Shown here: piece after piece, positions 26,218 to 34,828 of the stretch
How the letters are laid out: every line of letters begins with the position of its first letter
How positions within the stretch are numbered: the first letter of the stretch is position 1
NCBI GenBank assembly: GCA_031259845.1
Contig: JAIRKZ010000186.1
Span: 1 to 51,684, forward strand
Direction of reading: 5' to 3'
DNA: 51,684 nt
Source: Tannerellaceae bacterium
GTDB lineage: Bacteria > Bacteroidota > Bacteroidia > Bacteroidales > Tannerellaceae
Translations under genes and position numbers: made by a program
The notes under the pieces: model-generated
What the model saw: the letters and a program-made list of their open reading frames with translations, nothing else
Told to the model about the DNA's origin: nothing
The model's database searches: none

Positions 26218-27210
26218 ATGGATTATTACAAAGCAAATGAAAAACGGTACGACGATATGATATATCGCCGTTGCGGACGGAGCGGGATACGCCTGCCGGC
26301 TATTTCCCTCGGACTGTGGCACAACTTCGGGAGTGTAGACGTATTCAGTCATTTCATCCAGATTATCCATACGGCTTTCGACAATGGAATTACGCATTTC
26401 GATCTGGCAAACAATTACGGCCCGGCATACGGCTCCGCCGAAGAGAATTTTGGGCGTATACTGGAAAAAGGCCTGGGCCGCTATCGCGATGAACTGATCA
26501 TTTCAACAAAAGCGGGCTACGACATGTGGCCGGGCCCATACGGCAACTGGGGAAGCCGTAAATACCTGATGGCGAGCCTCGACCAGAGCCTCAAACGCAT
26601 GGGCCTCGATTACGTGGATATCTTCTACTCACACCGTCCCGACCCGCAAACGCCCATAGAAGAAACCATGGGTGCGCTGGCAGACATCGTGCGGCAAGGT
26701 AAAGCCCTGTACGCCGGTATTTCCAACTATGATGATACACAGGCAGAAGCGGCTCTGGCTGCGCTGAAAGAACACAAAGTAAAATGCCTGATTCACCAGC
26801 CCAAGTATTCGATGTTCGAACGTTGGGCAGAGCCTAAACTCCTGCCTCTGCTTGCCGGAGAGGGCGTGGGCGTAATCGCCTTTTCACCCCTGGCGCAAGG
26901 GTTGCTGACCAACCGCTACCTGCACGGTATCCCTGAGGATTCGCGGGCTGCCCGCCCTACCGGTTTCCTTCAGGCAAACCAGGTAACGGAAGAAGTGATA
27001 GCCAAAGTGCGTAAACTGAACGACGTTGCCCTCAGCCGCGGTCAAACGCTGGCAGAGATGGCCCTGGCCTGGCTACTGAAAGACGACCGCGTCACCAGCG
27101 TACTCATCGGCGCCAGCTCGGCAGAACAACTCAAAGATAACCTGAAAGCGTTACGGAATCTTGATTTCACCCCGGACGAATTAAACGCGATAGATGCGAT
27201 ATTGAAATAA
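26218..27210 (+). CDS. aldo/keto reductase, YghZ/L-glyceraldehyde-3-phosphate reductase type
   Basis: A 330-residue NADPH-dependent (beta/alpha)8-barrel reductase. It is close to E. coli YghZ, with GITHFDLANNYGPAYGSAEENFGRIL, LIISTKAGYDMWPGPYGNWGSRKYL, and DYVDIFYSHRPDPQTPIEETM. The catalytic tetrad is visible: D and Y in FDLANNY, K in STKAGY and H in YSHRPD. The C-terminal cofactor-binding segment is SVLIGASSAEQLKDNLKAL. It would reduce small aldehydes such as methylglyoxal or L-glyceraldehyde 3-phosphate in the cytoplasm. It follows dnaJ by 29 nt, so it may be co-induced with the chaperones under protein-damaging stress (inference). It ends 7 nt from the convergent TPR protein gene. Confidence 0.9.
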   Translation: MDYYKANEKRYDDMIYRRCGRSGIRLPAISLGLWHNFGSVDVFSHFIQIIHTAFDNGITHFDLANNYGPAYGSAEENFGRILEKGLGRYRDELIISTKAGYDMWPGPYGNWGSRKYLMASLDQSLKRMGLDYVDIFYSHRPDPQTPIEETMGALADIVRQGKALYAGISNYDDTQAEAALAALKEHKVKCLIHQPKYSMFERWAEPKLLPLLAGEGVGVIAFSPLAQGLLTNRYLHGIPEDSRAARPTGFLQANQVTEEVIAKVRKLNDVALSRGQTLAEMALAWLLKDDRVTSVLIGASSAEQLKDNLKALRNLDFTPDELNAIDAILK

Positions 27211-27217
27211 AACCTGT

Positions 27218-28939
27218 TTATTTGCAATGCTCCCTGATTAGCCGTTTGGCGAGTGGGTCGTTTAGTTCTTCCGCTTTGCCAAACGCTTCGCAGGCTTCGT
27301 CTTTTCTGTCCATCCGGATGTAGCAGATACCCCTCAGGCGGTAACAGGCGCCAAAGTCCGGGGCCAAATCCAATGCTTTGCGTACACTCTCCAGGGCTTC
27401 GCCGTATTGCTGGAGACGAACGTAGATGGCAGCCTCCTCCGCAAAGTAAGCGGGTGATTGCCCGTTTTGCCGTATCGCCTGCCTGATATCCTCCAAAGCT
27501 CCCTTCATATCCCCTTTATGGAACTTAGCCTGTTCGCGGAAATAGTAGAAGTTGTCATTTACCTGTCCGCCGGCCAGCGTATAATACAAGTCGAAATCTT
27601 CCAGAGCCTCGTCGTAAAGGGACAGTTTTGTTTTAAACTCAATACGTTCCAGTATATACGGGGCTGCGCCGGGAGGAGTAGGCGTACCCATTCGCAAGAC
27701 GGCGCTATCCAGCAGCGCAATGATGTCGCTTATCTGCGCCCCCGGTATATTTTCCAGGGCCTTTGCCGTAAAATAATAACTGTCGGGCGACGCCAGGCTG
27801 CTTTCATTCACTTTCATATACGAAGCGTAAGCGGACGGAAACTCCCCCAGGTAGAAATAAATATCGCCTTCCAATTGCCTGTAAACAGGTAAATCCTCCA
27901 CCTCTATGGCTTTCACCAGGGCGGCCAGGGCGGCGCCGATTGTCCAATTGTTGTCTGTAACGATAGTATCGCTCGTTGCTACGCCGTAAATCAGTTTCGC
28001 CAGGTTGTAATGCACATCCCCTTGTTTTTTGCTGTACCGGGCAGCAGCCTGGATATCGGCAAGCGCCCGCTCCAGGTAAACGCCTTCTTCGCCGGGGGTA
28101 GCCGCCAGCGCCTTCCTGTTCGCAGCATAATGGGAGGCGCGGGCCAGGTAGCCGTCTTCCGCACGGGGAAATGCTGTAATAAAATCAGTAAGCGTCTCCA
28201 GGTAAGTGGCGGCATCCTGTGAAGCGGCGAGTAAGAAAAGGGAAACGGAAGCCTGTTCAATATCAGCAGGCCAAGCCTTCCGGATACCTATATTGGTATA
28301 GACGGAATTAAAAGCGTCGGCCGGCGTAACGTTCAGTGATTTAACATACCCTGCAGAAACGGCATAGGATTGTTCCTTTTTGCCGGAGGCGTCTTGTTGC
28401 GCCAGTCCGAACACCTGTCCCGAAGAGAGAAGCAACGGGGCATTCTCTTGCCCGCTTTCCAGCAGGATGTTTAACCGGTAATACCCATAGGGGTCTTTTA
28501 ATTTGCTGATTTCGGATATAGTTCCTTCTTTGAAAGGCGTCTCTTTCCCCTGTGCAAACAACAGCAGGTAGGCCGGCGTATTTACCGCAAGCGGCTCGGA
28601 AGCTAAAGGAAGGAATGGTACCTTCTTATCGACAGCTACCTTAAACCTCGCAACGTCATACAAATCATCCGCCCCAATAATAGAAGCAACCCGGTAAACA
28701 GCCCCGTCCGAACCGGTAACGGTAGCCTTGCCCGCTCCTTTGAAAGCCGAATAGCCGGATAGCGCCTCCCCGTCTTCGCCGATGAAAAACCCGTTTGTTG
28801 TATGGAGCTTACGATCATTCTTGTCGAATGTAGTAATTGTTATAACCGCCTTCTTTGATTTCTCCATCCATTTCGGAGTTTTTTGCGCTACGGCAGGAAG
28901 GCTCAGGCAGCAAATAATAAGCAGGATTAATTTTTTCAT
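27218..28939 (-). CDS. exported trypsin-fold (apparently inactive) and TPR protein
   Basis: A 573-residue predicted periplasmic protein with signal peptide MKKLILLIICCLSLPAVAQ. Residues about 28-205 follow the pattern of a trypsin-like domain (VITITTFDKNDRKLHTTNGFFIGEDGEALSGYSAF), but the His of the usual TNyHV motif is replaced (GYSAF). No GNSGGP motif is found where expected (NAPLLLSSGQVFGLAQ); only the Asp region (ADDLYDVARFKV) remains. From about residue 270 there are tetratricopeptide repeats (YLARASHY, GDVHYNLAKLIYG, DFGACYRLRGICYIRMDRKDEACEAFGKAEEL). It is probably a protein-binding pseudoprotease. It is transcribed alone from a perfect TATCTTTG box. Confidence 0.75.
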   Translation of the reverse strand: MKKLILLIICCLSLPAVAQKTPKWMEKSKKAVITITTFDKNDRKLHTTNGFFIGEDGEALSGYSAFKGAGKATVTGSDGAVYRVASIIGADDLYDVARFKVAVDKKVPFLPLASEPLAVNTPAYLLLFAQGKETPFKEGTISEISKLKDPYGYYRLNILLESGQENAPLLLSSGQVFGLAQQDASGKKEQSYAVSAGYVKSLNVTPADAFNSVYTNIGIRKAWPADIEQASVSLFLLAASQDAATYLETLTDFITAFPRAEDGYLARASHYAANRKALAATPGEEGVYLERALADIQAAARYSKKQGDVHYNLAKLIYGVATSDTIVTDNNWTIGAALAALVKAIEVEDLPVYRQLEGDIYFYLGEFPSAYASYMKVNESSLASPDSYYFTAKALENIPGAQISDIIALLDSAVLRMGTPTPPGAAPYILERIEFKTKLSLYDEALEDFDLYYTLAGGQVNDNFYYFREQAKFHKGDMKGALEDIRQAIRQNGQSPAYFAEEAAIYVRLQQYGEALESVRKALDLAPDFGACYRLRGICYIRMDRKDEACEAFGKAEELNDPLAKRLIREHCK

Positions 28940-28967
28940 TTACTTTTCATGTTGTTAGACTCTGCGG

Positions 28968-28975
28968 CAAAGATA
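28968..28975 (-). promoter_or_regulatory. -7 promoter box of trypsin-fold/TPR gene
   Basis: The minus strand reads TATCTTTG followed by C, a perfect TAnnTTTG box 29 nt before the start codon. Confidence 0.7.
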
Positions 28976-29121
28976 AAAAAATAAAAAGATACCCCTTGAG
29001 AGGTTTATTCATTTTTTTTACGTTACTTTGGCCCGCGATTTACTTGATTAAATGTCATAACTAATTTTTAAATAAAGGAAGACGCCCCCTCCACCGGGTT
29101 TTCTGATTAAAAAAAGTTTTG

Positions 29122-29129
29122 TACTTTTG
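29122..29129 (+). promoter_or_regulatory. -7 promoter box of lysS-gpsA-pgi operon
   Basis: TACTTTTG followed by C is a perfect TAnnTTTG box. Transcription would begin near 29136, leaving a leader of about 22 nt before the lysS ATG at 29158. Its position rules out an upstream TTG start at 29119. Confidence 0.72.
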
Positions 29130-29157
29130 CACGAACGTTATTCAAATAGCAAAAGCA

Positions 29158-30684
29158 ATGAATCCATCAGAACTAAGTGAACAGGAAATTTTCAGACGCA
29201 AAAGCATGGAGCAGCTCCGCGAAATGGGCATCGAACCCTATCCCGCAGCGGCGTATGCAACCAACGCATGGTCTAAAGAAATAAAAGAAAACTTTAAAGA
29301 CGACGCCCCGCACCGCCCCGTAAGCGTTGCCGGGCGAATCATGAGCCGGCGAATCATGGGAAAAGCCTCCTTTATGGAGTTGCAAGACTCCGAAGGCAGG
29401 ATACAGGTATACATCTCGCGCGACGATCTCTGCCCCGGGGAAAACAAGGAACTCTACAACACCGTATTCAAGAAACTGCTTGACATCGGCGACTATGTAG
29501 GCATTGAAGGATACGTATTCCGCACCCAGATGGGCGAAATATCCGTACACGCCGCCTCGCTCACCGTGCTGGCCAAATCGCTCCGCCCCCTGCCCATCGT
29601 AAAGATGAAAGACGGCACTGTATACGACGGCTTTAACGACCCCGAACAGCGCTATCGCCAGCGGTACGTAGACCTGCTGGTAAACGATGGCATAAAAGAT
29701 ATCTTTATCAAACGCACCCGCATATTCAACTCCATGCGCTCCTACTTCAACGAACGCGGATACCTGGAAGTGGATACGCCCGTTTTGCAAAACATCCCCG
29801 GCGGAGCGGCTGCGCGTCCCTTCGTTACCCACCACAATGCGCTGGATATCGACTTTTACCTTCGTATCGCCAACGAGCTTTACTTAAAACGCCTCATCGT
29901 AGGAGGCTTCGAAGGCGTATACGAATTCAGCCGTAACTTCCGCAACGAGGGAATGGACCGCACCCACAACCCCGAATTTACCGTCATGGAAATATATGTA
30001 GCCTATAAAGACTACCACTGGATGATGGAATTTACCGAGCAAATGCTTGAAAAGATAGCCCTCGACGTACACGGCACAACCAAAGTATCCTATGCCGGGA
30101 AAGAGATAGACTTCAAAGCCCCCTACAAACGCATCTCCATGATCGACGCCATCAAAGAAAATACAGGCGTAGACATTACGGGCATGAACGAGTTCCAGCT
30201 CCGCGAAACCTGCCGGAAGCTGGGCGTAGAACAAGACGGCACAATGGGCAAGGGAAAGCTCATCGACGCTATCTTTGGCGACAAATGCGAAGGCGCCTAC
30301 ATACAGCCCACCTTTATAACCGACTATCCCATAGAGATGTCGCCCCTCACCAAGAAACACCGCAATAACCCGGAGCTGACGGAACGCTTCGAACTCATGA
30401 TCTGCGGCAAAGAAGTAGCCAATGCCTACTCCGAGCTAAACGACCCCGTAGACCAGCGTATCCGCTTCGAGGATCAACTCCGCCTGAGCGAAAAGGGAGA
30501 CGACGAGGCGATGTTTATCGACCAGGATTTCCTCCGCGCCCTCGAATACGGCATGCCCCCCACCAGCGGCATGGGTATCGGAATGGACCGCCTCACGATG
30601 TTCCTCACCGGGCAGGAGAGCATACAGGAAGTATTGTTCTTCCCCCAGATGCGTCCCGAAAAGACAGCAAACGCCTCAAAATAA
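29158..30684 (+). CDS. lysS: lysyl-tRNA synthetase, class II
   Basis: A 508-residue class II aminoacyl-tRNA synthetase that charges tRNA-Lys. The N-terminal OB-fold anticodon domain ([32 protein letters not shown]) is followed by motif 1 ([22 protein letters not shown]), motif 2 ([29 protein letters not shown]) and motif 3 ([21 protein letters not shown]). The start at ATG 29158 ([15 protein letters not shown]) fits the promoter and family length. It is the first gene of a same-strand run, with gpsA starting 4 nt after its stop. Complete and canonical. Confidence 0.97.
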   Translation: MNPSELSEQEIFRRKSMEQLREMGIEPYPAAAYATNAWSKEIKENFKDDAPHRPVSVAGRIMSRRIMGKASFMELQDSEGRIQVYISRDDLCPGENKELYNTVFKKLLDIGDYVGIEGYVFRTQMGEISVHAASLTVLAKSLRPLPIVKMKDGTVYDGFNDPEQRYRQRYVDLLVNDGIKDIFIKRTRIFNSMRSYFNERGYLEVDTPVLQNIPGGAAARPFVTHHNALDIDFYLRIANELYLKRLIVGGFEGVYEFSRNFRNEGMDRTHNPEFTVMEIYVAYKDYHWMMEFTEQMLEKIALDVHGTTKVSYAGKEIDFKAPYKRISMIDAIKENTGVDITGMNEFQLRETCRKLGVEQDGTMGKGKLIDAIFGDKCEGAYIQPTFITDYPIEMSPLTKKHRNNPELTERFELMICGKEVANAYSELNDPVDQRIRFEDQLRLSEKGDDEAMFIDQDFLRALEYGMPPTSGMGIGMDRLTMFLTGQESIQEVLFFPQMRPEKTANASK

Positions 30685-30688
30685 CTAT

Positions 30689-31684
30689 ATGAAGCAGCCT
30701 GGAAGAATAGCCGTTATGGGGGGCGGAAGTTGGGCTACAGCCTTGGCAAAGATTGTATTGTCTGCCGAAGACGGCATCAACTGGTATATGCGCCGCCCGG
30801 ACCGGATTGAAGAGTTTAAGCAGTTAAGGCACAACCCCTGCTACATCTCAAGTATTGAGTTTGATACGGACAAGATACGCTTCTATTCAAATATCAACGA
30901 AGCGATCAAAGACTCCGACACACTGATATTCGCTACCCCTTCCCCGTTCCTGAAACAACACCTCAAAAAGGTGAAAACGCCCCTCGGCGACAAGTTCATC
31001 GTATCGGCCATTAAAGGTTTAGTGCCCGACGAAAATATGCTGATAACCGACTATTTCACCCAATACTATGGCGTACCGGCAGAAAACATAGCCGTCATAG
31101 CCGGCCCATGCCATGCAGAAGAAATCGCCTTGGAACGCCTGTCGTACCTCACCCTTGCCTGTACCGATACCGATAATATCCAATTACTTTCGGAAGTATT
31201 CCGCAACCATTACCTCCGAAACATTATCAGCCGCGACGTAGCCGGTATCGAATATGCCTCGGTCTTGAAAAATGTCTACGCCATCGTAGCCGGTATCTGC
31301 CACGGCATGAAGTACGGCGACAACTTCCACGCGGTATTCCTCTGCAATGCCATCCAGGAGATGTGCCGGTTTGTAGAAGCCGTCAGCGATGTGAAACGGG
31401 ATATAACCGATTCGGTTTATATGGGCGACTTGCTGGTTACCTCCAATTCGCGTTTCAGCCGCAACCGCATCTTCGGCGCCATGATAGGGAAAGGCTATTC
31501 GGTTAAGACAGCCCAACTGGAAATGGAAATGATTGCCGAAGGCTACTACGGCGCCAAGTGCATCTACGAAATCAACAAGCGCTACAAAGTGCCCATGCCT
31601 ATCCTCGACGCCTTATACGACATATTATACGAAAAGAAACCGCCGGTTACGGTTATCCGTAAGCTGACGGAAACGTTTAAATAA
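30689..31684 (+). CDS. gpsA: NAD(P)-dependent glycerol-3-phosphate dehydrogenase
   Basis: A 331-residue enzyme that reduces dihydroxyacetone phosphate to sn-glycerol 3-phosphate for phospholipid synthesis. The N-terminal Rossmann motif reads IAVMGGGSWATALAKI. Catalytic and substrate residues are recognisable in IAGPCHAEEIALE, ASVLKNVYAIVAGICHGMKYGDN (catalytic Lys) and SRFSRNRIFGAMIGKG. It begins 4 nt after lysS and is followed by pgi after 9 nt, so the three are one transcript. The lysS-gpsA-pgi order is conserved in Bacteroidales. No anomalies. Confidence 0.95.
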   Translation: MKQPGRIAVMGGGSWATALAKIVLSAEDGINWYMRRPDRIEEFKQLRHNPCYISSIEFDTDKIRFYSNINEAIKDSDTLIFATPSPFLKQHLKKVKTPLGDKFIVSAIKGLVPDENMLITDYFTQYYGVPAENIAVIAGPCHAEEIALERLSYLTLACTDTDNIQLLSEVFRNHYLRNIISRDVAGIEYASVLKNVYAIVAGICHGMKYGDNFHAVFLCNAIQEMCRFVEAVSDVKRDITDSVYMGDLLVTSNSRFSRNRIFGAMIGKGYSVKTAQLEMEMIAEGYYGAKCIYEINKRYKVPMPILDALYDILYEKKPPVTVIRKLTETFK

Positions 31685-31693
31685 CAAATCCAC

Positions 31694-33010
31694 ATGAAAA
31701 GTATTAGTCTTACCATCGACAAGGCCTTGGGCTTTGTAACAGAAGAGCAGGTATACGCTCAGGAAAACAAAGTAACGGAGTGCATCAATCAATTGCATCA
31801 GGGAACAGGCGCAGGAAACGACTTCCTGGGCTGGCTGCACCTCCCTTCTTCCATCACAGACGAAGCGCTGGCCGCAATAGAAAACACAGCCGGCACGCTT
31901 CGCCGGCAATGCGAAATAGTAGTAGTAATCGGCATCGGCGGAAGCTACCTCGGAGCCAAAGCAACTATAGATGCGCTGAACAACAGCTTCGACTGGCTGG
32001 AGAGAGACCGCCGGAACCCGGTAATCGTTTATGCCGGCCACAACATCGGTGAAGATTACCTGTACGAGCTATCCGGAATGCTGGAAGGGAAACAGTTCGG
32101 TATTATCAATATTTCCAAATCGGGAACCACCACCGAGCCGGCGCTTGCCTTCCGCATTTTAAAGAAACAGTTGGAAGAGGCTGTGGGAAAAGATGAAGCC
32201 GGGCAGCGTATCGTAGCCGTTACCGACGCCCGGAAAGGCGCCTTACGCACATTGGCCGACAGGGAAGGCTACCAAACGTTCGTTATCCCCGATAACGTAG
32301 GCGGCCGCTTCTCTGTGCTTACCCCGGTAGGACTGTTGCCCATCGCAGTGGCAGGCGTCAATATCCGCGAATTGGTATCCGGAGCCGCCGCCATGGAAAC
32401 GGCAACGGGCGAAGGCGTACCCTTCCGGGAAAATATAGCGTCTGTCTATGCCGCCGTCCGCAACGAACTATATAAGAGCGGAAAGAAAATAGAGCTGTTG
32501 GCAAACTTCCATCCCAAACTGCACTACATAGCCGAATGGTGGAAACAGCTCTACGGCGAAAGCGAAGGCAAAACACACAAAGGCATCTTCCCCGCAGCCG
32601 TAGACTTAACAACCGATCTACATTCCATGGGCCAATGGATACAAGAGGGCGAACGATCTATCTTCGAAACCGTTATCTCCATCGAAACCCCCGCCTATAA
32701 AGTAACCGTCCCCACAGACGAGGCAAATTTAGACGGCCTGAATTACCTCGCCGGCAAACGTGTAGACGAAGTAAACAAAATGGCGGAACTGGGAACGCTC
32801 TTAGCCCACGTAGACGGCGGCGTACCCAACATCAAAATCACCCTGCCCGAGGTAAGCCCCTATTACATCGGCCAGCTATTCTACTTCTTTGAGAAAGCCT
32901 GCGGAATCAGCGGCTATATGCTGGGAGTAAACCCCTTTGACCAACCCGGCGTAGAAGCCTACAAAAAGAATATGTTCGCCCTGCTAAAAAAACCGGGATA
33001 TGTCATGTAA
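31694..33010 (+). CDS. pgi: glucose-6-phosphate isomerase
   Basis: A 438-residue cytosolic phosphoglucose isomerase interconverting glucose 6-phosphate and fructose 6-phosphate. Motifs include [39 protein letters not shown] (phosphate-binding SKSGTT), [17 protein letters not shown], and the active-site His segment [14 protein letters not shown]. The C-terminal [15 protein letters not shown] carries the catalytic Lys. It is of the shorter bacterial type (about 440 residues). Its last 11 nt overlap the start of the HAD phosphatase gene in another frame, suggesting coupled translation in the lysS-gpsA-pgi-HAD operon. Confidence 0.97.
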   Translation: MKSISLTIDKALGFVTEEQVYAQENKVTECINQLHQGTGAGNDFLGWLHLPSSITDEALAAIENTAGTLRRQCEIVVVIGIGGSYLGAKATIDALNNSFDWLERDRRNPVIVYAGHNIGEDYLYELSGMLEGKQFGIINISKSGTTTEPALAFRILKKQLEEAVGKDEAGQRIVAVTDARKGALRTLADREGYQTFVIPDNVGGRFSVLTPVGLLPIAVAGVNIRELVSGAAAMETATGEGVPFRENIASVYAAVRNELYKSGKKIELLANFHPKLHYIAEWWKQLYGESEGKTHKGIFPAAVDLTTDLHSMGQWIQEGERSIFETVISIETPAYKVTVPTDEANLDGLNYLAGKRVDEVNKMAELGTLLAHVDGGVPNIKITLPEVSPYYIGQLFYFFEKACGISGYMLGVNPFDQPGVEAYKKNMFALLKKPGYVM

Positions 33011-33728
33011 AGGAGTTCCGCCCCGTCTTTCTCCCAAAGCTGTATTATTTGATATGGACGGAGTGCTTTACGACTCCATGCCTTCCCATGCACGCGCCTG
33101 GCACGAAACGGCTGTTAAATATAATTTATTGGCTACGCCGGAAGATTTCTACCTTTTTGAAGGGTGCACCGGAGACAGTACGATTGATGAATTATTCTAT
33201 CGTACCTTCCGCCACGGAGCTACACCGGAAGAAAAGGAAGTAATCTATGAAGAGAAAGCAGCCCTCTTCAATAAATATAACAGCGGCCATGTAATGAAAG
33301 GAGCGCAGGAGGTATTGAAACAAGTAAAAGCTTATGGTTTGGAAACATTGATAGTGACCGGTTCCGGCCAACATAGCCTGATTAATAAACTAAACCATAC
33401 GTTCCCCGGCGTCTTTGAACGCGAGAAAACAGTAACCGCTTTCGATGTGCAACACGGAAAGCCTCATCCCGAACCTTACCTCATGGGACTGGAAAAAGCA
33501 GGCGTACAACCTGACGAAGCCATCGTAATAGAAAACGCCCCCATGGGCATCCGGGCCGCCGTTGCCGCCGGTATCTTCACCATAGCCGTCAACACCGGCC
33601 CCTTAAAAGATGAGATACTATGGAATGAAGGCGCCAACTTACTGTATCCCGACATGGACAGCCTGGCAAAAGACTGGGGGAATATTATGGCAGCTTGCGG
33701 TTTATCTCCACTAAAACAAGAAAGCTGA
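33000..33728 (+). CDS. HAD-superfamily phosphatase/phosphomutase (beta-phosphoglucomutase-like)
   Basis: A 242-residue HAD hydrolase of subclass IA. Motif I is [14 protein letters not shown] (nucleophile and acid/base Asp). An alpha-helical cap follows ([14 protein letters not shown]...[12 protein letters not shown]). Motif II is in [10 protein letters not shown], motif III Lys in [13 protein letters not shown], and motif IV in [18 protein letters not shown]. It overlaps the end of pgi by 11 nt, so it is the last gene of the lysS operon, ended by a strong hairpin at 33735-33774. It may recycle or detoxify sugar phosphates made near glycolysis; the exact substrate is unknown. The first 10 residues lie outside the fold, and the start is set by the overlap. 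Confidence 0.88.
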   Translation: MSCKGVPPRLSPKAVLFDMDGVLYDSMPSHARAWHETAVKYNLLATPEDFYLFEGCTGDSTIDELFYRTFRHGATPEEKEVIYEEKAALFNKYNSGHVMKGAQEVLKQVKAYGLETLIVTGSGQHSLINKLNHTFPGVFEREKTVTAFDVQHGKPHPEPYLMGLEKAGVQPDEAIVIENAPMGIRAAVAAGIFTIAVNTGPLKDEILWNEGANLLYPDMDSLAKDWGNIMAACGLSPLKQES

Positions 33729-33734
33729 AAGTTC

Positions 33735-33774
33735 AAAAAAGAGCCGGTACCTTAACGGATACCGGCTCTTTTTT
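33735..33774. terminator. bidirectional intrinsic terminator
   Basis: A 15-bp perfect stem, AAAAAAGAGCCGGTA / TACCGGCTCTTTTTT, with loop CCTTAACGGA and T-runs on both strands. It lies between the convergent HAD phosphatase and isomerase genes and can stop both. Confidence 0.92.
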
Positions 33775-33793
33775 TTGCCTGATTAAATACCGG

Positions 33794-34669
33794 TTAATAT
33801 ACGTAACCGGCTTTTGCCAGGAAGTCGTAGCTTTGCTGTACGCTTTCAACGGGGTTGTTGTTCGTGTACTGTTCTACTTCTACGTACCAGTCTTTTACAT
33901 TGTTTGCTTTCATCTGGTCGAAGATAGGCTGGAAGTCTATCAGGCCGCTTGCTCCGATTTCCTTTTCGTCTTTAATATGGATTGTCTTAAACTGGGCCGG
34001 ACGGTCTTTCAGGTACTTAACAGGGTCTTGTCCGCCCATCATCACCCAGTAAACGTCCATCTGGAAGAATACGTGTTGTTTGCTAACATTATCCAGCAAA
34101 TAATCGTAAGCCAGTTTATCTTCGAATGTATATTTGAACTCAAAATCGTGGTTGTGATAGCCGAATGCCATACTTGCGGCGGCTGTCTTATAACCTACCG
34201 ACGTGAAATAATCGCAATACATCTTCATGTCGTCAACGGTAGTCTGCTCGTTGATAGGCATCCAGGGTTGCACCAGATATTTAGCGCCTACCTGGTTGTA
34301 CGCTTCTATCGCCCTGTCCCACCAAGCCATTACTTCGGCTTCGGTATCCTTGGTTATCGCCTGGCTCAGGTGAGCGCTTGTACATCTCATTCCCAGGTCG
34401 TCCAGTCTTTTCTTGAAATCCAGCGGTTCCAGCCCATAGATTTTACCATTGTCATATCCGGCGGTTTCCACATGGTTGTATCCCATTTTGGCTACTGTTT
34501 CCAATACAGCCTGAATACCGTCGTCTTTTACCATTTCACGAAGGGAGTAAAGTTGTAATCCGATATGTTTGGCGGCTCCTCCGCCACATGATGTTAATAA
34601 CTGAGGCATCACCATACCTCCTGCAAGCATAAGGGAAGCTCGCTTTAAAAAGTCACGTCTGTTCTGCAT
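33794..34669 (-). CDS. exported sugar phosphate isomerase/epimerase-like TIM barrel (Tat signal, lipobox)
   Basis: A 291-residue protein of the xylose isomerase-like TIM-barrel superfamily. The ATG at 34667-34669 is chosen because it starts a twin-arginine signal (MQNRRDFLKRASLMLAGG) ending in a lipobox, LTSC, so the protein is probably exported folded and lipid-anchored. Barrel features include LQLYSLREMV, VAKMGYNHVETAGYDNG, GYHNHDFEF (metal-ligand His), FFQMDVYWVMMGG and TIHIKDEKEIG. Metal-binding Glu/Asp/His residues are present. It is divergently transcribed from the DUF1080-PHP lipoprotein gene, with perfect promoter boxes facing away from each other. The pair suggests work on 3-keto-glycosides outside the cytoplasm (inference from family associations in Bacteroidetes). 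Confidence 0.85.
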   Translation of the reverse strand: MQNRRDFLKRASLMLAGGMVMPQLLTSCGGGAAKHIGLQLYSLREMVKDDGIQAVLETVAKMGYNHVETAGYDNGKIYGLEPLDFKKRLDDLGMRCTSAHLSQAITKDTEAEVMAWWDRAIEAYNQVGAKYLVQPWMPINEQTTVDDMKMYCDYFTSVGYKTAAASMAFGYHNHDFEFKYTFEDKLAYDYLLDNVSKQHVFFQMDVYWVMMGGQDPVKYLKDRPAQFKTIHIKDEKEIGASGLIDFQPIFDQMKANNVKDWYVEVEQYTNNNPVESVQQSYDFLAKAGYVY

Positions 34670-34706
34670 AGCGCTTCTGTATAATTTAAGTTTATTTGAG
34701 AATGTA

Positions 34707-34714
34707 CAAATGTA
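34707..34714 (-). promoter_or_regulatory. -7 promoter box of isomerase gene
   Basis: The minus strand reads TACATTTG, a perfect TAnnTTTG box, 38 nt before the chosen ATG. It lies inside the longer GTG-started frame and so argues against that start. Confidence 0.68.
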
Positions 34715-34787
34715 AAATAATATTTTCTCTCTTTCACAATCCACTCGTTAAATTCTTAAAAAAAAATATCATATCACAAATTTAAAG

Positions 34788-34795
34788 TAACTTTG
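34788..34795 (+). promoter_or_regulatory. -7 promoter box of DUF1080-PHP gene
   Basis: TAACTTTG on the plus strand is a perfect TAnnTTTG box, 33 nt before the ATG. It is back to back with the isomerase promoter, leaving about 70 bp for shared control. Confidence 0.68.
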
Positions 34796-34828
34796 AACAA
34801 TAAAACATAACATAAAATTCATAAAACG

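Noticed and set aside
29119..29157. Upstream TTG start adding 13 residues to lysyl-tRNA synthetase
   Set aside because: The extension covers the TACTTTTG promoter box; ATG 29158 gives the family N-terminus.
34670..34744. GTG start extending the exported isomerase by 25 residues
   Set aside because: The extension contains the TACATTTG promoter box and would bury the twin-arginine signal peptide.
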